Notes: a model not told the origin generated them from the letters alone. Positions 33,903 through 43,634 are shown, counted from the stretch's first letter. The stretch: 64,000 nt of DNA from Polyangium sp. y55x31 (GCF_029946505.1 NZ_JARZHG010000033.1:62001-126000), one strand, 5' to 3'. Numbers and translations: made by a program.

Positions 33903-36458
33903 ATGACCTCCTTCTTCCAGGGCCCCTCCGCGCCGCCCGACGGCGCCTCTCCCCCCTCGACCCGAGATCTCGCGGCCTCGCGCGTCCGCGTCGAGGATGA
34001 CAGGACGGGCATGCACCCCGCCGCTCTCCGCCGCGCGTTCACCGATCACGTGCAGTTCTCGCGCGCCCGCGACTTCGAGACCGCGACGAGCTTCGACCGC
34101 TTCGTCGCGCTCTCGCTCGCCGTCCGCGATCGCCTCGTGCAGCGCTGGTCGCAGACGCAGCGCACCTACTACGAGAAGGACATCAAGCGCGCTTACTACC
34201 TCTCCGCCGAGTTCCTCCTCGGCCGCGCGCTCCAGTCGAACCTGCAGGCCCTCGGCGTCGAGGACACCTACCGCTCGGTCCTGCGCGAGCTCGGGATCGA
34301 CCTCGACGAGATGATGGAGCAGGAGCACGACGCGGGCCTCGGCAACGGCGGCCTCGGTCGCCTCGCCGCGTGCATCCTCGAGTCGATGGCCACGCTCGAG
34401 CTGCCCGGCCAGGGCTACGGCATCCGGTACGAGTTCGGCATCTTCGAGCAGGTGATCCGCGACGGCGCCCAGGTCGAGCGCGCCGACGAGTGGCTGAAGT
34501 TCGGCAATCCCTGGGAAATCGAGCGCCCCGAGTACGCCGTCACCGTCGGCTTCGGCGGCCGCACCGAGATGGTGCAGGATGGCCGCGGCGGCTTCCGCGT
34601 CGTCTGGCATCCGGCCGATCACGTGCTCGGCGTCCCTTACGACACGCCCATCGCGGGCCACGGCTCGGGCACCGTGAACACGCTGCGCCTCTGGGCGGCC
34701 CGCGCCCACGAGGACTTCGATTTCGGCCTGTTCAACGAGGGCGACTACGTCAAGGCCGTCGAGCAGAAGAACGCCTCCGAGGTCATCTCGAAGGTCCTCT
34801 ACCCGAACGACAACTTCGACAAGGGCAAGGAGCTAAGGCTCCGGCAGGAGTACTTCTTCGTCGCCTGCTCGATCCACGACATCGTCTGGCGGTACACGAA
34901 GACGCACGACGATTTTTCGAAGTTCGGCGACAAGGTCGCGATCCAGCTCAACGACACGCACCCGGCGATCGCCATCGCCGAGCTCATGCGCGTGCTCGTC
35001 GACGAGCACGCCCTCTCCTGGGACGAGGCCTGGACGCAGACCGTGCGCGCGTTCGGCTACACGAACCACACGCTCCTGCCCGAGGCGCTCGAGCGCTGGC
35101 CCGTCGCGCTCTTCGAGCGCCTCTTGCCGCGGCACCTCGAGCTCATCCAGGAGATCAACCGCCGCCTGCTCCGCGCCGTCACCGTCGCCTTCCCCTACGA
35201 TCAAGGCCGCGCCCGGCGCATGAGCATCTTCGAGGAGGGCCCCGAGCGTATGGTCCGCATGGCGCACCTCGCGGTCGTCGGCTCGCACTCGGTCAACGGC
35301 GTTGCCAAGCTCCACAGCGAGCTCGTGCGCACCTCGCTCTTCCGCGACTTCCACGAGCTCTGGCCCGATCGCTTCAGCAACAAGACGAACGGCGTCACGC
35401 CGCGCCGCTGGCTCTTCGCCTGCAACCCCAGGCTCTCCCGGCTCGTCACCTCCCGCATCGGCCCGCGCTTCGTCACCGAGCTCGAGCGCCTCGCCGAGCT
35501 CGAGCCGTGCGCCGACGATCCCTCGTTCCTCGCCGAGCTCCGGGCGATCAAGCGCGCGAACAAGGAGGCGCTCGCCCGCATCGTCAAGCGCGAGCTCGGC
35601 TTCGAGGTCGACGTCCGCGCGATCTTCGACGTCCAGATCAAGCGCCTGCACGAGTACAAGCGCCAGCTCTTGAACGCGCTCCACATCGTCACGCTCTACC
35701 TGCGCGCCAAGCGCGGCGAGCGCGTGCACCCGCGGCTCTTCATCTTCGGCGCCAAGGCCGCGCCGGGCTATCGGCAGGCCAAGCTCATCATCAAGCTCAT
35801 CCACGCCATCGCCTCCGTCGTGAACGGCGACAGCCGCGTCCCCGAGCTCAAGGTCGCGTTCCTGCCGAACTACCGCGTCTCGCTCGCCGAGAAGATCATC
35901 CCGGCGGCCGACCTCTCCGAGCAGATCTCGACGGCCGGCATGGAGGCCTCGGGCACCGGCAACATGAAGCTCGCGATGAACGGCGCGCTCACGATCGGCA
36001 CCTACGACGGCGCCAACATCGAGATCCGCGAGGCCGTCGGGGCCGAAAACTTCTTCCTCTTCGGCCTCACGGCCGAGGAGGTCGAGGCGCGCCTCACGTC
36101 GGGCGTGCCCGGCCGCGCCGCGTATGAGGCCGATCCGGAGCTCCGCGAAGCGATCGATTTCATCCGCTCCGGCTTCTTCTCGCCGGACGAGCCCGACGCC
36201 TTCCACCCGCTCGTCGACGAGCTGCTCGGCCGCGACCGTTACCTCGTGATGAGCGATTTCCGCGCGTATGCCGACACCCAGAAGGACGTCGAGCGGGCGT
36301 TCCTCGACGAGGAGGCCTGGTCGCGCAAAGCCGCCCTCAACATCGCGCGGGTCGGCGGCTTCTCGTCGGACCGCACGGTGCGCGAATACGCGAATGAAAT
36401 CTGGGGGATCGAGCCCTGCCCCATCCGGCTCGCCCCCGATGAGCCCGCCGCCGAGTAG
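33903..36458 (+). CDS. glgP: Glycogen/maltodextrin phosphorylase
   Basis: 851 aa, full length for GT35 phosphorylases. It releases glucose 1-phosphate from alpha-1,4-glucan ends in the cytoplasm. Typical stretches in order: TYYEKDIKRAYYLSAEFLLG, GLGNGGLGRLAACILESMAT, GYGIRYEFGIFEQ, QLNDTHPAIAIAELMRVLVD, NKTNGVTPRRWL, VQIKRLHEYKRQLLNALH, and the cofactor site EASGTGNMKLAMNGALTIG, in which Lys689 should hold pyridoxal phosphate. No other glycogen genes are adjacent. It is transcribed away from a Cys-rich lipoprotein, with a TATGAT box right before its ATG. Confidence 0.96.
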   Translation: MTSFFQGPSAPPDGASPPSTRDLAASRVRVEDDRTGMHPAALRRAFTDHVQFSRARDFETATSFDRFVALSLAVRDRLVQRWSQTQRTYYEKDIKRAYYLSAEFLLGRALQSNLQALGVEDTYRSVLRELGIDLDEMMEQEHDAGLGNGGLGRLAACILESMATLELPGQGYGIRYEFGIFEQVIRDGAQVERADEWLKFGNPWEIERPEYAVTVGFGGRTEMVQDGRGGFRVVWHPADHVLGVPYDTPIAGHGSGTVNTLRLWAARAHEDFDFGLFNEGDYVKAVEQKNASEVISKVLYPNDNFDKGKELRLRQEYFFVACSIHDIVWRYTKTHDDFSKFGDKVAIQLNDTHPAIAIAELMRVLVDEHALSWDEAWTQTVRAFGYTNHTLLPEALERWPVALFERLLPRHLELIQEINRRLLRAVTVAFPYDQGRARRMSIFEEGPERMVRMAHLAVVGSHSVNGVAKLHSELVRTSLFRDFHELWPDRFSNKTNGVTPRRWLFACNPRLSRLVTSRIGPRFVTELERLAELEPCADDPSFLAELRAIKRANKEALARIVKRELGFEVDVRAIFDVQIKRLHEYKRQLLNALHIVTLYLRAKRGERVHPRLFIFGAKAAPGYRQAKLIIKLIHAIASVVNGDSRVPELKVAFLPNYRVSLAEKIIPAADLSEQISTAGMEASGTGNMKLAMNGALTIGTYDGANIEIREAVGAENFFLFGLTAEEVEARLTSGVPGRAAYEADPELREAIDFIRSGFFSPDEPDAFHPLVDELLGRDRYLVMSDFRAYADTQKDVERAFLDEEAWSRKAALNIARVGGFSSDRTVREYANEIWGIEPCPIRLAPDEPAAE

Positions 36459-36560
36459 GGCTTCGCCGCCCGCTCCCCGCCCCGAGCATATCGATTCCCC
36501 GCGCGCGACCACCGGCGCGCCGGGCCCTGGCTTGCTATTCTGTTCGGCCCCCCCAGACGT

Positions 36561-36884
36561 ATGGCGAACGATCCGCGTGAACGAGAGGACCACGAGGGCG
36601 ATCTCGCGACCCAGAAGAAGCGCAAGGTCGAGAAGGTCCGCCGCTACAAGGTCGTCCTCCACAACGACAACTACACGACGATGGAATTCGTCGTTCTCGT
36701 GCTCGTGAAGTTCTTTCACAAGACCGACACGGAAGCGACGCACATCATGCTCAGCGTGCACCACAAGGGCAGCGGCGTCGCGGGCGTCTACACCAAGGAC
36801 GTCGCCGAGACGAAGGTCACCCAGGTGCAGAGCTTCGCGAGGCAACACGGCATGCCCCTCCGGCTTTCGGCCGAACCCGAGTAG
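36561..36884 (+). CDS. clpS: ClpS adaptor of the Clp protease
   Basis: 107 aa. A charged N-terminal extension (about 27 residues) is followed by the ClpS core: YKVVLHNDNYTTMEFVVLVL, KTDTEATHIMLSVHHKGSGV and VYTKDVAETKVTQV. The Asp/Asn-Tyr-Thr-x-Met-Glu segment forms the N-degron pocket. It delivers N-end-rule substrates to ClpA. It lies 5 bp upstream of clpA, the standard arrangement. A TATTCT hexamer at 36537-36542 may be the -10 of the clpSA promoter. Confidence 0.96.
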   Translation: MANDPREREDHEGDLATQKKRKVEKVRRYKVVLHNDNYTTMEFVVLVLVKFFHKTDTEATHIMLSVHHKGSGVAGVYTKDVAETKVTQVQSFARQHGMPLRLSAEPE

Positions 36885-36889
36885 GAACC

Positions 36890-39214
36890 ATGAAGATCAG
36901 CCCCGAGGTCGAGATCGCCTTCAAGCTGGCCACGCACGAGGCCATCCGCCGACGGCACGAGTACGTGACCGTCGAGCACCTTCTCTACGCGCTCACGTTC
37001 GACGAGGAGACGGCGAACGTGATCCGCAAGGCGGGCGGAGATCTACCGAAGCTGAAGAAGCGCCTGGAGCGCTTCCTCGAAGAAGAGATCGAGGCGCTGC
37101 CCGATCACGTCGAGAGCGAGCCCGTCGTGTCGCTCGGCTTCCAGAACGTCGTGGGCCGCGCGGCCGTGCACGTCCAGAACACGAACCAGAAAGAGCTCAA
37201 GGGCGCCAACGTCCTCGTCGCGGTCTTCTCCGAGCGCGACTCGCCCGCCGTGCAGATGCTCCGCGAGGCCGACGTGCAGCGGCTCGACGTGGTGAACTTC
37301 CTGTCGCACGGCATCGCCAAGGACGGCCAGGACGACGAGGTCGGCCCCGAGGACGCGACCGAGGGCGCGGACGCCGCCGAGGCCGAGGGCGAAGGCCGCG
37401 AGAGCCGCCGCGATCCGCTCGCCTCGTTCACCGTGAACCTGAACAAGGAAGCGGAGAGCGGGCGCATCGACCCGCTGGTCGGCCGGACGATCGAGCTCGA
37501 ACGCACGATCCAGGTCCTCGCGCGCCGCCGCAAGAACAACCCCTTGCTCATCGGCGACGCCGGCGTCGGCAAGACCGCGATCGCCGAGGGCCTGGCCATG
37601 AAGATCGTCAAGGGCGACGTCCCGCACGCGATCAAGGGCGCGACGATCTACGCGCTCGACATGGGCGCGCTCATCGCCGGTACGCGCTACCGCGGCGACT
37701 TCGAGAACCGGCTGAAGGGCGTGCTCAAGGCCCTCGAAAAGCAGCCGGGCGCGATCCTCTTCATCGACGAGATCCACACGATCATCGGCGCCGGCGCCGC
37801 GAGCGGCGGCACGATGGACGCCTCGAACCTCTTGAAGCCCGCGCTCGCTTCCGGACGCCTGCGTTGCATCGGCGCGACGACCTTCCAGGAGTACCGCGGG
37901 CACCTCGAGCGCGACAGCGCCCTCGCGCGCCGCTTCCAGCGCATCGAGATCAACGAGCCCTCGGTCGACGAGACGCGCCAGATCCTCGAAGGCCTGCGCA
38001 AGCACTACGAGGAGTTCCACAAGGTCAAATTCACGGACGCCGCGCTCGAGGCGGCCGCGAAGCTCAGCGACCGCTACCTCCGCGACCGGCGCCTGCCCGA
38101 CAAGGCGATCGATCTGCTCGACGAGGCCGGCGCGGCCGCGCGCCTCGCCCACGGCGACGACTACACGGTCGACGTGCCCGACATCGAGATCGTCGTCGCG
38201 AAGATGGCCCAGATCCCGCCGCGCCAGGTCTCGACCTCGGATCGCGCGCAGCTCAAGGATCTGCAGAAGGAGCTCGAGGGCGTGGTGTTCGGCCAGGCCG
38301 AGGCCGTCTCGCAGCTCGCGAGCGCCATCAAGCTTTCCCGCGCGGGTCTGCGCTCGCCGGAGAAGCCGATTGGCTCGTTCCTCTTCACGGGCCCGACGGG
38401 CGTCGGCAAGACCGAGCTCGCCAAGCAGCTCGCGAAGGTCATGGGGATCGAGTTCCTCCGCTTCGACATGAGCGAGTACCAGGAGCGGCACACGGTCTCG
38501 CGCCTCATCGGCGCGCCGCCCGGCTACGTCGGCTTCGATCGCGGCGGCCTGCTCACCGAGGCGATCGCGAAGACGCCGCACGCCGTGCTCCTGCTCGACG
38601 AGATCGAGAAGGCGCACCCGGACATCTTCCAGGTGCTCCTGCAGGTCATGGACCACGGCACGCTCACGGACAACAACGGCAAGAAGAGCTCCTTCCGGCA
38701 CGTCGTGCTCATCATGACGAGCAACGTCGGCGCCCGGGAGCTCACGCAGACGCGCCTCGGCTTCGGCGAGCGCGGCAACGTCGGCGACGACGATCGCGCC
38801 TTCAAGAACGTGTTCAGCCCGGAGTTCAGGAACCGGCTCGACGCGCGCATCATGTTCAAGCCGCTCGATCCGAGCGTCATGGGCAGCATCGTCGACAAGT
38901 TCATCCGCGAGATCGAAGCACTCGTGGGGGACAAGGGCGTGACCATCCAGGTCACCGACGAGGCGCGCGAGTACCTCGCCAAGAAGGGCTACGATCCGGC
39001 CTTCGGCGCGCGTCCGCTCGGGCGCGTCATCGAGCGCGAGCTCAAGCCTCGCCTCGGCGACGAGATCCTCTTCGGCGAGCTCGAGCACGGCGGAAAGGCC
39101 GTGGTCGAGCTGAAGGACGGCGCGCTCTCGTTCTCGTTCGTTCCGAACGAGCCGCCGGCCGACGAGAAGAAGGTCGAGACGCCGAAGGAGACCGAGGCAC
39201 AGGCACAGGCCTGA
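36890..39214 (+). CDS. clpA: ATP-dependent Clp protease ATPase subunit ClpA
   Basis: 774 aa. The N-domain ([21 protein letters not shown]) binds ClpS. A linker rich in Asp/Glu (about 145-175) leads to AAA domain 1 with Walker [10 protein letters not shown] (about 223-231) and Walker [13 protein letters not shown] domain 2 has GPTGVGKTE (about 502-510), [13 protein letters not shown] and sensor-2 [14 protein letters not shown]. The loop [10 protein letters not shown] corresponds to the ClpP-binding IGL/IGF loop, here LGF. The short M-domain-less layout separates it from ClpB/ClpC. It unfolds substrates for ClpP, which is not encoded here. A terminator follows the stop. Confidence 0.97.
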   Translation: MKISPEVEIAFKLATHEAIRRRHEYVTVEHLLYALTFDEETANVIRKAGGDLPKLKKRLERFLEEEIEALPDHVESEPVVSLGFQNVVGRAAVHVQNTNQKELKGANVLVAVFSERDSPAVQMLREADVQRLDVVNFLSHGIAKDGQDDEVGPEDATEGADAAEAEGEGRESRRDPLASFTVNLNKEAESGRIDPLVGRTIELERTIQVLARRRKNNPLLIGDAGVGKTAIAEGLAMKIVKGDVPHAIKGATIYALDMGALIAGTRYRGDFENRLKGVLKALEKQPGAILFIDEIHTIIGAGAASGGTMDASNLLKPALASGRLRCIGATTFQEYRGHLERDSALARRFQRIEINEPSVDETRQILEGLRKHYEEFHKVKFTDAALEAAAKLSDRYLRDRRLPDKAIDLLDEAGAAARLAHGDDYTVDVPDIEIVVAKMAQIPPRQVSTSDRAQLKDLQKELEGVVFGQAEAVSQLASAIKLSRAGLRSPEKPIGSFLFTGPTGVGKTELAKQLAKVMGIEFLRFDMSEYQERHTVSRLIGAPPGYVGFDRGGLLTEAIAKTPHAVLLLDEIEKAHPDIFQVLLQVMDHGTLTDNNGKKSSFRHVVLIMTSNVGARELTQTRLGFGERGNVGDDDRAFKNVFSPEFRNRLDARIMFKPLDPSVMGSIVDKFIREIEALVGDKGVTIQVTDEAREYLAKKGYDPAFGARPLGRVIERELKPRLGDEILFGELEHGGKAVVELKDGALSFSFVPNEPPADEKKVETPKETEAQAQA

Positions 39215-39238
39215 CGCGACGCACGCAGGCAAACGATG

Positions 39239-39276
39239 CGGGGGCTCTTCCCACGGGAGGAGCCCCCGTTTTCGTT
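39239..39276. terminator. Intrinsic terminator between clpA and apaG
   Basis: GGGGGCTC...GAGCCCCC forms an 8-bp stem (extendable by two pairs) with a following TTTTCGTTTC on the plus strand, ending clpSA. The converging apaG stop is adjacent, so it may also work leftward, although the left flank lacks a clear A-tract. Confidence 0.8.
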
Positions 39277-39663
39277 TCAGTTCAGCGAATACGGCATCGC
39301 GAGCGTGAACGGCGCGATCTCCGCGTCGAACGCGGGCCCGCCGCTCGAGGGGAACATCTGGTAGGTGCCGTGCATCGTGCCGCGCGGCGTCTCCAGCACG
39401 CAGCCGCTCGTGTACTCGAAGTGCTCTCCGGGCCGGAGGGTCGGCTGCTTGCCGACGACGCCGGGCCCTCGCACCTCCTCGACCTTCCCGTTGCCGTCGG
39501 TGATGATCCAGTGCCGGGTGCGGAGCTGGGCGGCCTCGCTGCCCTCGTTCGAGATACGCACCGTGTAGGCGAACACGTAACGCCTCGCGCTCGGCATGGA
39601 CTGCGACGGAACGTACTGGGTCGTGACGTTGACGCGGATTCCGTTCGTGATGGCGGTGGACAC
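39277..39663 (-). CDS. apaG: ApaG-family protein
   Basis: 128 aa from a GTG at 39663, which matches the usual length (about 125) and the normal N-terminus (STAITNGIRVNVTTQYVPSQS). In-frame ATGs at 39747 and 39792 would add residues unlike the family. Core motifs: RYVFAYTVRISNEGSEAAQL, RHWIITDGNGKVEEVRGPGV, VGKQPTLRPGEHFEYTSGCV, ETPRGTMHGTYQM. ApaG is an Fn3-like fold linked to Mg/Co resistance and Ap4A metabolism in enterics; its biochemical role is unsettled. It is divergent from the rhomboid gene, with 108 bp between the chosen starts. Confidence 0.92.
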   Translation of the reverse strand: MSTAITNGIRVNVTTQYVPSQSMPSARRYVFAYTVRISNEGSEAAQLRTRHWIITDGNGKVEEVRGPGVVGKQPTLRPGEHFEYTSGCVLETPRGTMHGTYQMFPSSGGPAFDAEIAPFTLAMPYSLN

Positions 39664-39771
39664 GCCCCTGCCGTGCCACGCGCCCGGGCCGTCCACAAGG
39701 GGACTTTCGGAGGTGTCGGAAACCCGGGCCGTGTTGACAGCCCTCATGCTCGTTCGCACGTTCCCCGAACC

Positions 39772-40833
39772 GTGAACGACAACGACGACCATTCAGGCGA
39801 GACCGCGGCCCACGCCCCGTCCCTCTCTTCCCTGGCCGCGCCTTCCGCCTTCGCGGGGGTCACGGGAGCGGCGTCTCCCCCGACGCCGGGCGGGCTCGTG
39901 CCGGTCGACCCGCTGCCGGGTCTCACGGCCATCGGCCCGGTGAACGAGCGCAAGGCGCGGGATTGGTCGCTCGTCCTGCAGTCGATGTCGGTCTGGCACA
40001 TGATGCGCTGGACGTTCCGGGGCTGGGTCCTCGTCGTGCGGGACGAGGACTACGATCAGGCGTCGACCTCGATCGATCGGTACGAGACCGAAAATCGGGA
40101 TTGGCCGCCGCAGAAGGTCCGCGAGCGGCCGCGGCACGCGCCCTCGATTGTCGCGCCGCTCCTCTTCGCTGCTCTCGCCCTGTTTTTCCTGGTCACGGGG
40201 CCCGTCGCGCACAACTCGTTCTGGTTCCAGCGCGGCCGCGCCGAGAGCGACCTCGTCCTCGGCGCGGAGCCTTGGCGCGCGCTGACGGCGCTCACGCTGC
40301 ACGCGGACTCGTCGCACGTCATCGGCAACGTCATCTCGGGCGCGATCTTCGCGTCGGCGGTGCAACGCAGGCTCGGGCCAGGCGGCTCCGCGCTCGCGAT
40401 CCTCACGGCGGGCACGCTCGGCAACGTCGCGAACGCGGCCCTGTATCACGCGATGGGAAACGACGTGCATCGCTCGATCGGCGCGTCGACCGCGGTCTTC
40501 GGGACGATCGGGCTGCTCGCGGCCACGCAGCTCGCGCTCGATCGGGATCACGCGGCGGGGCGGAAGCGCTCGATGCAGGAGATCGCGGCGCCGATCGTCG
40601 GCGGACTCGCGCTGCTCGGCGCGCTCGGCGCGAGCCCGCAATCGGATCTCGGCGCGCATTTCTTCGGGTTCGTCGCGGGCGTCGTGGTGGGCCTCGGCGC
40701 GGCGCTCGTCCTGCGCAAGACGCGGCCTTCGCCGCGGCCGTGGCTCCAGATGGGGCTCTTCGGAGCCACGGTCGCGCTCATCCTCGGCGCGTGGCGCTTG
40801 GCCTTGCCGTACCGACTCGTTTGGCCGTTCTGA
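39772..40833 (+). CDS. Rhomboid-family intramembrane serine protease
   Basis: 353 aa from a GTG at 39772. A cytoplasmic N-terminal region of about 120 residues (Pro/Ala-rich, then a small folded part) precedes six to seven membrane helices. Rhomboid signatures: WRALTALTLHADSSHVIGNV with His182 and Asn186 in TM2, HRSIGASTAVFG with the catalytic Ser239 (G-A-S-T rather than G-x-S-G), and GAHFFGFVAGVVVG with catalytic His296. It would cleave substrates within the inner membrane. Its TGA and the next gene's stop share a 14-bp palindrome. Confidence 0.88.
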   Translation: MNDNDDHSGETAAHAPSLSSLAAPSAFAGVTGAASPPTPGGLVPVDPLPGLTAIGPVNERKARDWSLVLQSMSVWHMMRWTFRGWVLVVRDEDYDQASTSIDRYETENRDWPPQKVRERPRHAPSIVAPLLFAALALFFLVTGPVAHNSFWFQRGRAESDLVLGAEPWRALTALTLHADSSHVIGNVISGAIFASAVQRRLGPGGSALAILTAGTLGNVANAALYHAMGNDVHRSIGASTAVFGTIGLLAATQLALDRDHAAGRKRSMQEIAAPIVGGLALLGALGASPQSDLGAHFFGFVAGVVVGLGAALVLRKTRPSPRPWLQMGLFGATVALILGAWRLALPYRLVWPF

Positions 40834-40839
40834 TTCGAA

Positions 40840-42051
40840 TCAGTCGACGGGCCAGAGCCCGACCGTGCCGCCGGTCCAGGTGAGATTCTTGTTCTGATCG
40901 ACGCCGAGCATCTTGCCGCGCGAGAGCCGCACGAGGTTCAGCACGAGCGCGGGCGCGGGTTCGTCGGGCGCGCGCAGGAACATCATCCGCACCTCGCCCT
41001 TCACGCCCGCTCCGTCGGGCATCTGCAGCGCGGGCTCGTAGGTGATCTTCTCCTGCAAGAGCCAGCCGTGCCGATCCGACGCGGGGATCGCCGCGATGTC
41101 CTCCTTCGTCGGATCCACATTCACGCCCGAGCCCGCGAACGAGAAGAGCGGCTTCAGCACGTAGCGCTCGAGATCGTTCGGGATCTCCGAGAGCTCCGAG
41201 AGGTAACGCGCGCGCGGCACGGCCGGGTGATCGATGTACGGCAGCGTGTACTTCGACCACGTCCAGTACCAGTTCGGGTGCGAGCACCACGTGATGTCGA
41301 GCTCCTCCGTGTAGCGGAACGGCAGCTCGATCTTGCGCGCTTCGAGCTCGTCGAAGACCACGCGGTTGTAGATGCGGCGCACCTCGACGAGCTTGCCGTT
41401 CACCTTGCGGAAGAGCTTGCGCCCCTCGCGCACGAGCGCCGTCGGGCAGACCGCGTCGACGCCGATGAGCTCCTTCGTCGCGAGGAAGTCCGGATACGTC
41501 TTCTGGTTCGGCGGATCGATGTCGAGCAGCACGACGTTCGCCGGATCTTCGCCTGCGACCACGGCCTTGCGCAGGCGCGCGACGAACGCCTCGCGATCGA
41601 GCCCGCCGAAGAAGATCGACCACTTCCGATCGAGCCCCGGCATCGTGCGGAGCGTCTCGGCCATGACCTCGGCCTGCAGCACCATGAGCGCGTAGAGCGA
41701 GGGGAACGCTTGCAGCTCGACCACGCGGCCTTCGAGCTCTCCGCTCGACCCGCGTACGATCGCGAAGTCGACCTGCACGCAGTTCGGCAAGGGGTCCATC
41801 CCCGGCGCGTCGAGGTGCGCGGGGATCGCGCGCTTCATCGTCTCGATCACGTTCGGCCGCGAGATCTGCTGCACGATCTCGGTCGCCGATTTCGCGAGGT
41901 AGTTGCGGAGCCCCTCGGGCAAGAAGAGCGGCGTCTCGGCCACCCGGAAGGGGATTTTCGAGCCCACCCGGCGCTCGAGGCGCGCGAGGTAGTCCGCGTA
42001 GGTATTGGGTCCGAAGGCGGCGTTGTAGGCGCGGCGAAAGGCGGGATCCAT
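40840..42051 (-). CDS. ATP-grasp-like protein of unknown function
   Basis: 403 aa with AAGGAAAG before the ATG at 42051. The chain is cytoplasmic, without signal or membrane helices. ERYVLKPLFSFAGSGVNVDP with HGWLLQEKITYEPAL resembles the nucleotide-binding lid of ATP-grasp enzymes; GEVRMMFLR and VRLSRGKMLGVDQNKNLTW could be the metal-binding strands. The upstream half (GRVVELQAFPSLYALMVLQA; VVLLDIDPPNQKTYPDFLAT) may bind the second substrate. ATP-grasp ligases join carboxylates to amines or thiols; the substrate cannot be predicted. It converges on the rhomboid gene and is divergent from a small lipoprotein gene. Confidence 0.65.
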   Translation of the reverse strand: MDPAFRRAYNAAFGPNTYADYLARLERRVGSKIPFRVAETPLFLPEGLRNYLAKSATEIVQQISRPNVIETMKRAIPAHLDAPGMDPLPNCVQVDFAIVRGSSGELEGRVVELQAFPSLYALMVLQAEVMAETLRTMPGLDRKWSIFFGGLDREAFVARLRKAVVAGEDPANVVLLDIDPPNQKTYPDFLATKELIGVDAVCPTALVREGRKLFRKVNGKLVEVRRIYNRVVFDELEARKIELPFRYTEELDITWCSHPNWYWTWSKYTLPYIDHPAVPRARYLSELSEIPNDLERYVLKPLFSFAGSGVNVDPTKEDIAAIPASDRHGWLLQEKITYEPALQMPDGAGVKGEVRMMFLRAPDEPAPALVLNLVRLSRGKMLGVDQNKNLTWTGGTVGLWPVD

Positions 42052-42142
42052 GCGCTTTCCTTGGTAGCACGAGCGGGGTGCGTCGCGGCAGGGGGCCGAA
42101 GTGGGATGGATCCCTGGGCCCGTCGGGTGGTAACGTCCCCCC

Positions 42143-42343
42143 GTGCTCTCCCGACGATCCATCACGGCCTTCGCGGTCGTGGTTCTTTCGCTCTCGGCGA
42201 CAGCCTGTTCGTCCCTGACGCGGCCCGACGAGATCACCATCAAGGCTGAACCCGCGGCGGCTCCGGCGCCCCCGCCTGCTCCGGCGGCTCCTGCCGGGCA
42301 GCCCGGCGCTGCTGCGGCTCCCGCGCCCGGTGGAGGTGGTTGA
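42143..42343 (+). CDS. Very small Pro/Ala-rich lipoprotein
   Basis: 66 aa from a GTG at 42143. The lipobox SATAC gives Cys22. The mature part of about 45 residues is SSLTRPDEITIKAEP followed by an Ala/Pro/Gly-rich tail. No Shine-Dalgarno sequence; TAACGT ends 6 nt before the GTG, so the mRNA may be leaderless. A 9-bp perfect hairpin lies at 42355-42373 just after the stop. Function unknown. Confidence 0.6.
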   Translation: MLSRRSITAFAVVVLSLSATACSSLTRPDEITIKAEPAAAPAPPPAPAAPAGQPGAAAAPAPGGGG

Positions 42344-42354
42344 GGCGGTTGACG

Positions 42355-42373
42355 AGGCTCCGGTCCGGAGCCT
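42355..42373 (+). terminator. Possible terminator hairpin after small lipoprotein gene
   Basis: AGGCTCCGG and CCGGAGCCT are perfectly complementary with a single T between them, followed by GAAAA rather than a T-run. It is a strong hairpin but an atypical intrinsic terminator. Confidence 0.4.
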
Positions 42374-42477
42374 GAAAATCCCCTGCCTCGAACCCCACCT
42401 CCGCCCCTGCGACATCCGCATGCAAGCGGCACGAGCTCGCTCGTCGTGAGCTCGTCGCCCGGAACGGATCGTGCCCC

Positions 42478-43629
42478 GTGACATCCCTGCCCTCGCTCCA
42501 CGAGACCCCCGAGCACGCGCGGCTGCGCGACGAGATTCGTCGCTTCGCGCGCCGTGAGATCGCGCCCTTCGCCCACGCCTGGGAAGAGGCGAACGAGTTC
42601 CCGCGCGAGCTCTACGAGAAGGCCGCTCGCGCCGGCATGCTCGGCGTCGGTTACCCCGAGGCCTACGGCGGATCCGGCGGGGATCTCTCGCACATGATCG
42701 CCGCGACCGAGGAGTTGATCGTCGGCGGCACGTCCGTGGGCACGGCTGTCGGCCTCGGCAGCCACGCGATCGCGCTGCCGCCGATCCTGAACTTCGGCAC
42801 CGAGGAGCAAAAGAAGCGCTTCCTCCCGCCCGTGCTCGCGGGCGAGAAGATCGCGGCGCTCGCGATCACCGAGCCCGGCGGCGGCAGCGACGTCGCCTCG
42901 CTCCAGACGCGCGCGGTCAAGGACGGCGATCACTACGTCGTCACCGGCGCCAAGACCTTCATCACCTCGGGCTGCCGCGCCGACTTCGTGACCACCGCCG
43001 TGCGCACGGGAGGCGAAGGGCACGGCGGGATCTCGCTGCTCGTGATCGAGCGCGGGACGCCGGGTTTTTCCGTGGGAAAGAAGCTCGCGAAGATGGGCTG
43101 GTGGGCCTCGGACACCGCCGAGCTCGTCTTCGACGGATGCCGCGTCCCGCGGGAAAACCTCATCGGCGAGGAGAACACCGGGTTCATCCCGATCATGACG
43201 AACTTCGCCGTCGAGCGCCTGCTGCTCGCCGGCAACTGCGTGGCCATCGCCTCGCTCGCGTACGACGAGGCCGTGCGTTACGCGCGCGAGCGGCGCGCCT
43301 TCGGCAAGCCGATCATGGGCTTCCAGGTGCTGCGCCACAAGCTCGCGGACATGGCGACGCGCATCGCGGCGGCGCGCGCCCTCATGAACGACGTCATCGC
43401 GCGTCACCTGCGCGGCGACATGGTCACGGGCCTCGCCGCGATGGCGAAGAACACCGCGACGGACGCTTGCTCGTTCGTCTGCGACGAGGCCGTCCAGATC
43501 TTCGGCGGACACGGCTACATGCGCGAGACGCTCGTCGAGCGGCTCTATCGCGACGCGCGGCTCTACCCGATCGGCGGCGGGACGCGCGGGATCATGAACG
43601 AGATCATCTGCAAGACGGAGGGCTACTAG
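42478..43629 (+). CDS. Acyl-CoA dehydrogenase
   Basis: 383 aa with a GTG start at 42478. Three-domain fold: N-terminal helices (HARLRDEIRRFARREIAPFA), the middle beta domain (AALAITEPGGGSDVASLQT and GAKTFITSGCRADFV contact FAD), and the C-terminal helices (FGGHGYMRETLVERLYRDAR). The site that carries the catalytic Glu in medium-chain enzymes is Gly here (PIGGGT), while Glu246 in NFAVERLLLAG matches the base position of isovaleryl-CoA or long-chain enzymes. So branched-chain or long-chain acyl-CoA is a likely substrate (inference). ETF would accept electrons. A lipoprotein gene follows after 5 bp. Confidence 0.93.
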   Translation: MTSLPSLHETPEHARLRDEIRRFARREIAPFAHAWEEANEFPRELYEKAARAGMLGVGYPEAYGGSGGDLSHMIAATEELIVGGTSVGTAVGLGSHAIALPPILNFGTEEQKKRFLPPVLAGEKIAALAITEPGGGSDVASLQTRAVKDGDHYVVTGAKTFITSGCRADFVTTAVRTGGEGHGGISLLVIERGTPGFSVGKKLAKMGWWASDTAELVFDGCRVPRENLIGEENTGFIPIMTNFAVERLLLAGNCVAIASLAYDEAVRYARERRAFGKPIMGFQVLRHKLADMATRIAAARALMNDVIARHLRGDMVTGLAAMAKNTATDACSFVCDEAVQIFGGHGYMRETLVERLYRDARLYPIGGGTRGIMNEIICKTEGY

Positions 43630-43634
43630 CCACC

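Noticed and set aside
34833-36848. A 671-codon minus-strand frame opposite glgP and clpS
   Set aside because: Antisense shadow of clearly recognisable genes; no ribosome-binding site or family similarity.
37043-39679. An 878-codon minus-strand frame opposite clpA
   Set aside because: Low-complexity antisense shadow; the plus strand encodes a full ClpA with all motifs.
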